A stretch of 64,000 nucleotides of DNA from Pseudisothecium myosuroides (Eukaryota; Streptophyta; Bryopsida; Hypnales; Lembophyllaceae). The stretch is taken from assembly GCA_951799445.1 (NCBI GenBank), contig OX637297.1, positions 4,092,001-4,156,000 on the forward strand. The letters are read 5' to 3'. Both the position numbers and the translations under genes were made by a program. Within the stretch, counting starts at the first letter, position 1. Each line of letters begins with the position of its first letter. The notes under the pieces were generated by a model that was not told the DNA's origin, did no database searches, and saw only the letters and a list, made by a program, of their open reading frames with translations. This document shows, one piece after another, positions 63,601-64,000 of the stretch.

Positions 63601-64000
63601 ACTGCAAAAGATACCGGGAGCACAAAGGCGGCCAAGCGAGCGCGGAAGACAGCAGCCAAAAATCGGAAGGGGGGGACCTCAAAGTGGATTCCAAGTAAGT
63701 CATTGGTGCAGCGCAAACAGTCGGCAACGAAGCCGACTGAGAGTCCCAATCCCGAAGCATCAGTCGCGGCAGAAGCGCTTCTGACTTGTGCCTTGGGACC
63801 GTTACCATCGAACTCTGACAAGTCGACTTAGCCACAACAGGAGGATGCGCAGGCATCTTGTGCTTCAGGAGCTGACAGACAGCTTCCGGACCTCGACTTA
63901 TTAACCCTGGGGGACACTCACCGACCAGCATCGAGGGATCCCACGATGACGAACGAGTCACTGGTGAGGAGCGGGGAGGATGCGGCCGACCTCAACGAGG
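57650..64000 (+). CDS. ParB/sulfiredoxin-like gene of element B (six exons, incomplete at right edge)
   Basis: Exons: about 57,650–57,898, 58,568–58,695, 59,724–61,047, 61,508–62,866, 62,966–63,199 and 63,325 to the edge; all junctions are GT–AG and phase-consistent. No ATG opens exon 1; ATG 58,643 (cgATGGCA) is a plausible start. YYIIGGQHTVQAFKDL (about 60,750–60,795) is the best ParB-like block, preceded by YRGIQAERLDSL and RVITVLPL, which follow the ParB N-terminal pattern. KKKTRKRKS (about 60,255) and KAAKRARKT (about 63,630) look like nuclear localisation signals. It is homologous to 37,343–41,550 with two introns at the same place and phase. By that comparison an FCP1-like domain should follow beyond 64,000. 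No frameshift is seen, but in-frame TAG occurs at 60,919, 62,072, 62,078, 62,243, 63,358 and 63,829. Confidence 0.72.
58696..59723 (+). other. Intron with motif B array
   Basis: GT at 58,696 and AG at 59,722–59,723. Eight copies start near 58,954, 58,998, 59,072, 59,162, 59,258, 59,350, 59,523 and 59,608. Steps after the first two are about 74–96 bp, with one near double. Copies at 59,072 and 59,162 use the CCCCCGATG half-site, which suggests a subfamily. Confidence 0.85.
61048..61507 (+). other. Intron with motif B array
   Basis: GT at 61,048, AG at 61,506–61,507. Five copies start at 61,114, 61,177, 61,243, 61,359 and 61,416. Variants include ATCGTGATATCCCACGAT and ATCGTGATATCTCACGAT, which keep the outer half-sites and vary the centre. 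Same intron position as 38,785–38,928 of element A. Confidence 0.85.
63200..63324 (+). other. Intron with one degenerate motif B
   Basis: GT at 63,200, AG at 63,323–63,324. CATCGTGATATCTCCGGACG near 63,224 is a damaged copy. Confidence 0.65.
63930..63947. repeat. Motif B copy inside an exon of the element B gene
   Basis: ATCGAGGGATCCCACGAT, one mismatch from the perfect 18-mer. It lies within the last visible exon and would be read as Ser-Arg-Asp-Pro-Thr-Met in the gene's frame. Confidence 0.75.

Overview
The window looks like nuclear DNA of a land plant or close streptophyte relative. It has GT–AG introns, CACTA-type transposons with 3-bp target duplications, and degenerate TTTAGGG-like tracts. 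It shows no bacterial operon structure, rRNA or tRNA. I cannot name the species. About 1–48 kb is AT-rich; about 49–64 kb is clearly richer in G+C and CpG. Nearly everything recognisable is mobile DNA.

The main content is two very large DNA transposons with the same layout. Element A (7,378–44,580, 37.2 kb) has a perfect 20-bp terminal inverted repeat and sits inside an older relative (copy 2, resuming at 44,582 and ending at 46,038). In order it carries a DUF7869/DDE-like transposase on the minus strand (8,215–11,040), an array of a short palindrome (motif A), a degenerate telomere-like tract, a ~178-bp satellite, and a multi-exon plus-strand gene (37,343–44,103) coding for a ParB/sulfiredoxin-like region followed by an FCP1/NIF-type phosphatase domain. 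A ~15.8-kb non-autonomous CACTA-like element (12,490–28,267) has split its palindrome array. Element B (about 48–64 kb, running off the right edge) repeats the order: transposase on minus (48,984–52,367), palindrome cluster, telomere-like tract, ~183-bp satellite, then a homologous ParB-like gene on plus (57,650 to past 64,000).

Each element has its own palindrome family. Motif A (core TCAACTCGGACCGAGTTGA) occurs only in element A; motif B (ATCGTGGGATCCCACGAT) only in element B, with a variant just to its left. The palindromes lie in the introns and upstream regions of the ParB-like genes and beside or inside the transposase genes. Motif A includes one array with an exact 49-bp period (17 units) and one with an exact 34-bp period upstream of the gene. 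A ParB-like protein with dedicated palindromes recalls bacterial parABS (ParB/parS); whether the protein binds them is a hypothesis.

Both ParB-like genes keep long, correctly phased exons but contain repeated in-frame TAG (rarely TAA) codons. These sit where glutamine would fit, or in a few cases are only compatible with it. Methylation-driven C-to-T decay is the conservative explanation; stop-codon reassignment or read-through is the alternative.

The rest: 1–1,653 is a third transposase relic carrying a MITE, 1.7–5.6 kb is AT-rich with no recognisable gene, and 46.0–48.8 kb is decayed sequence with variant palindromes.
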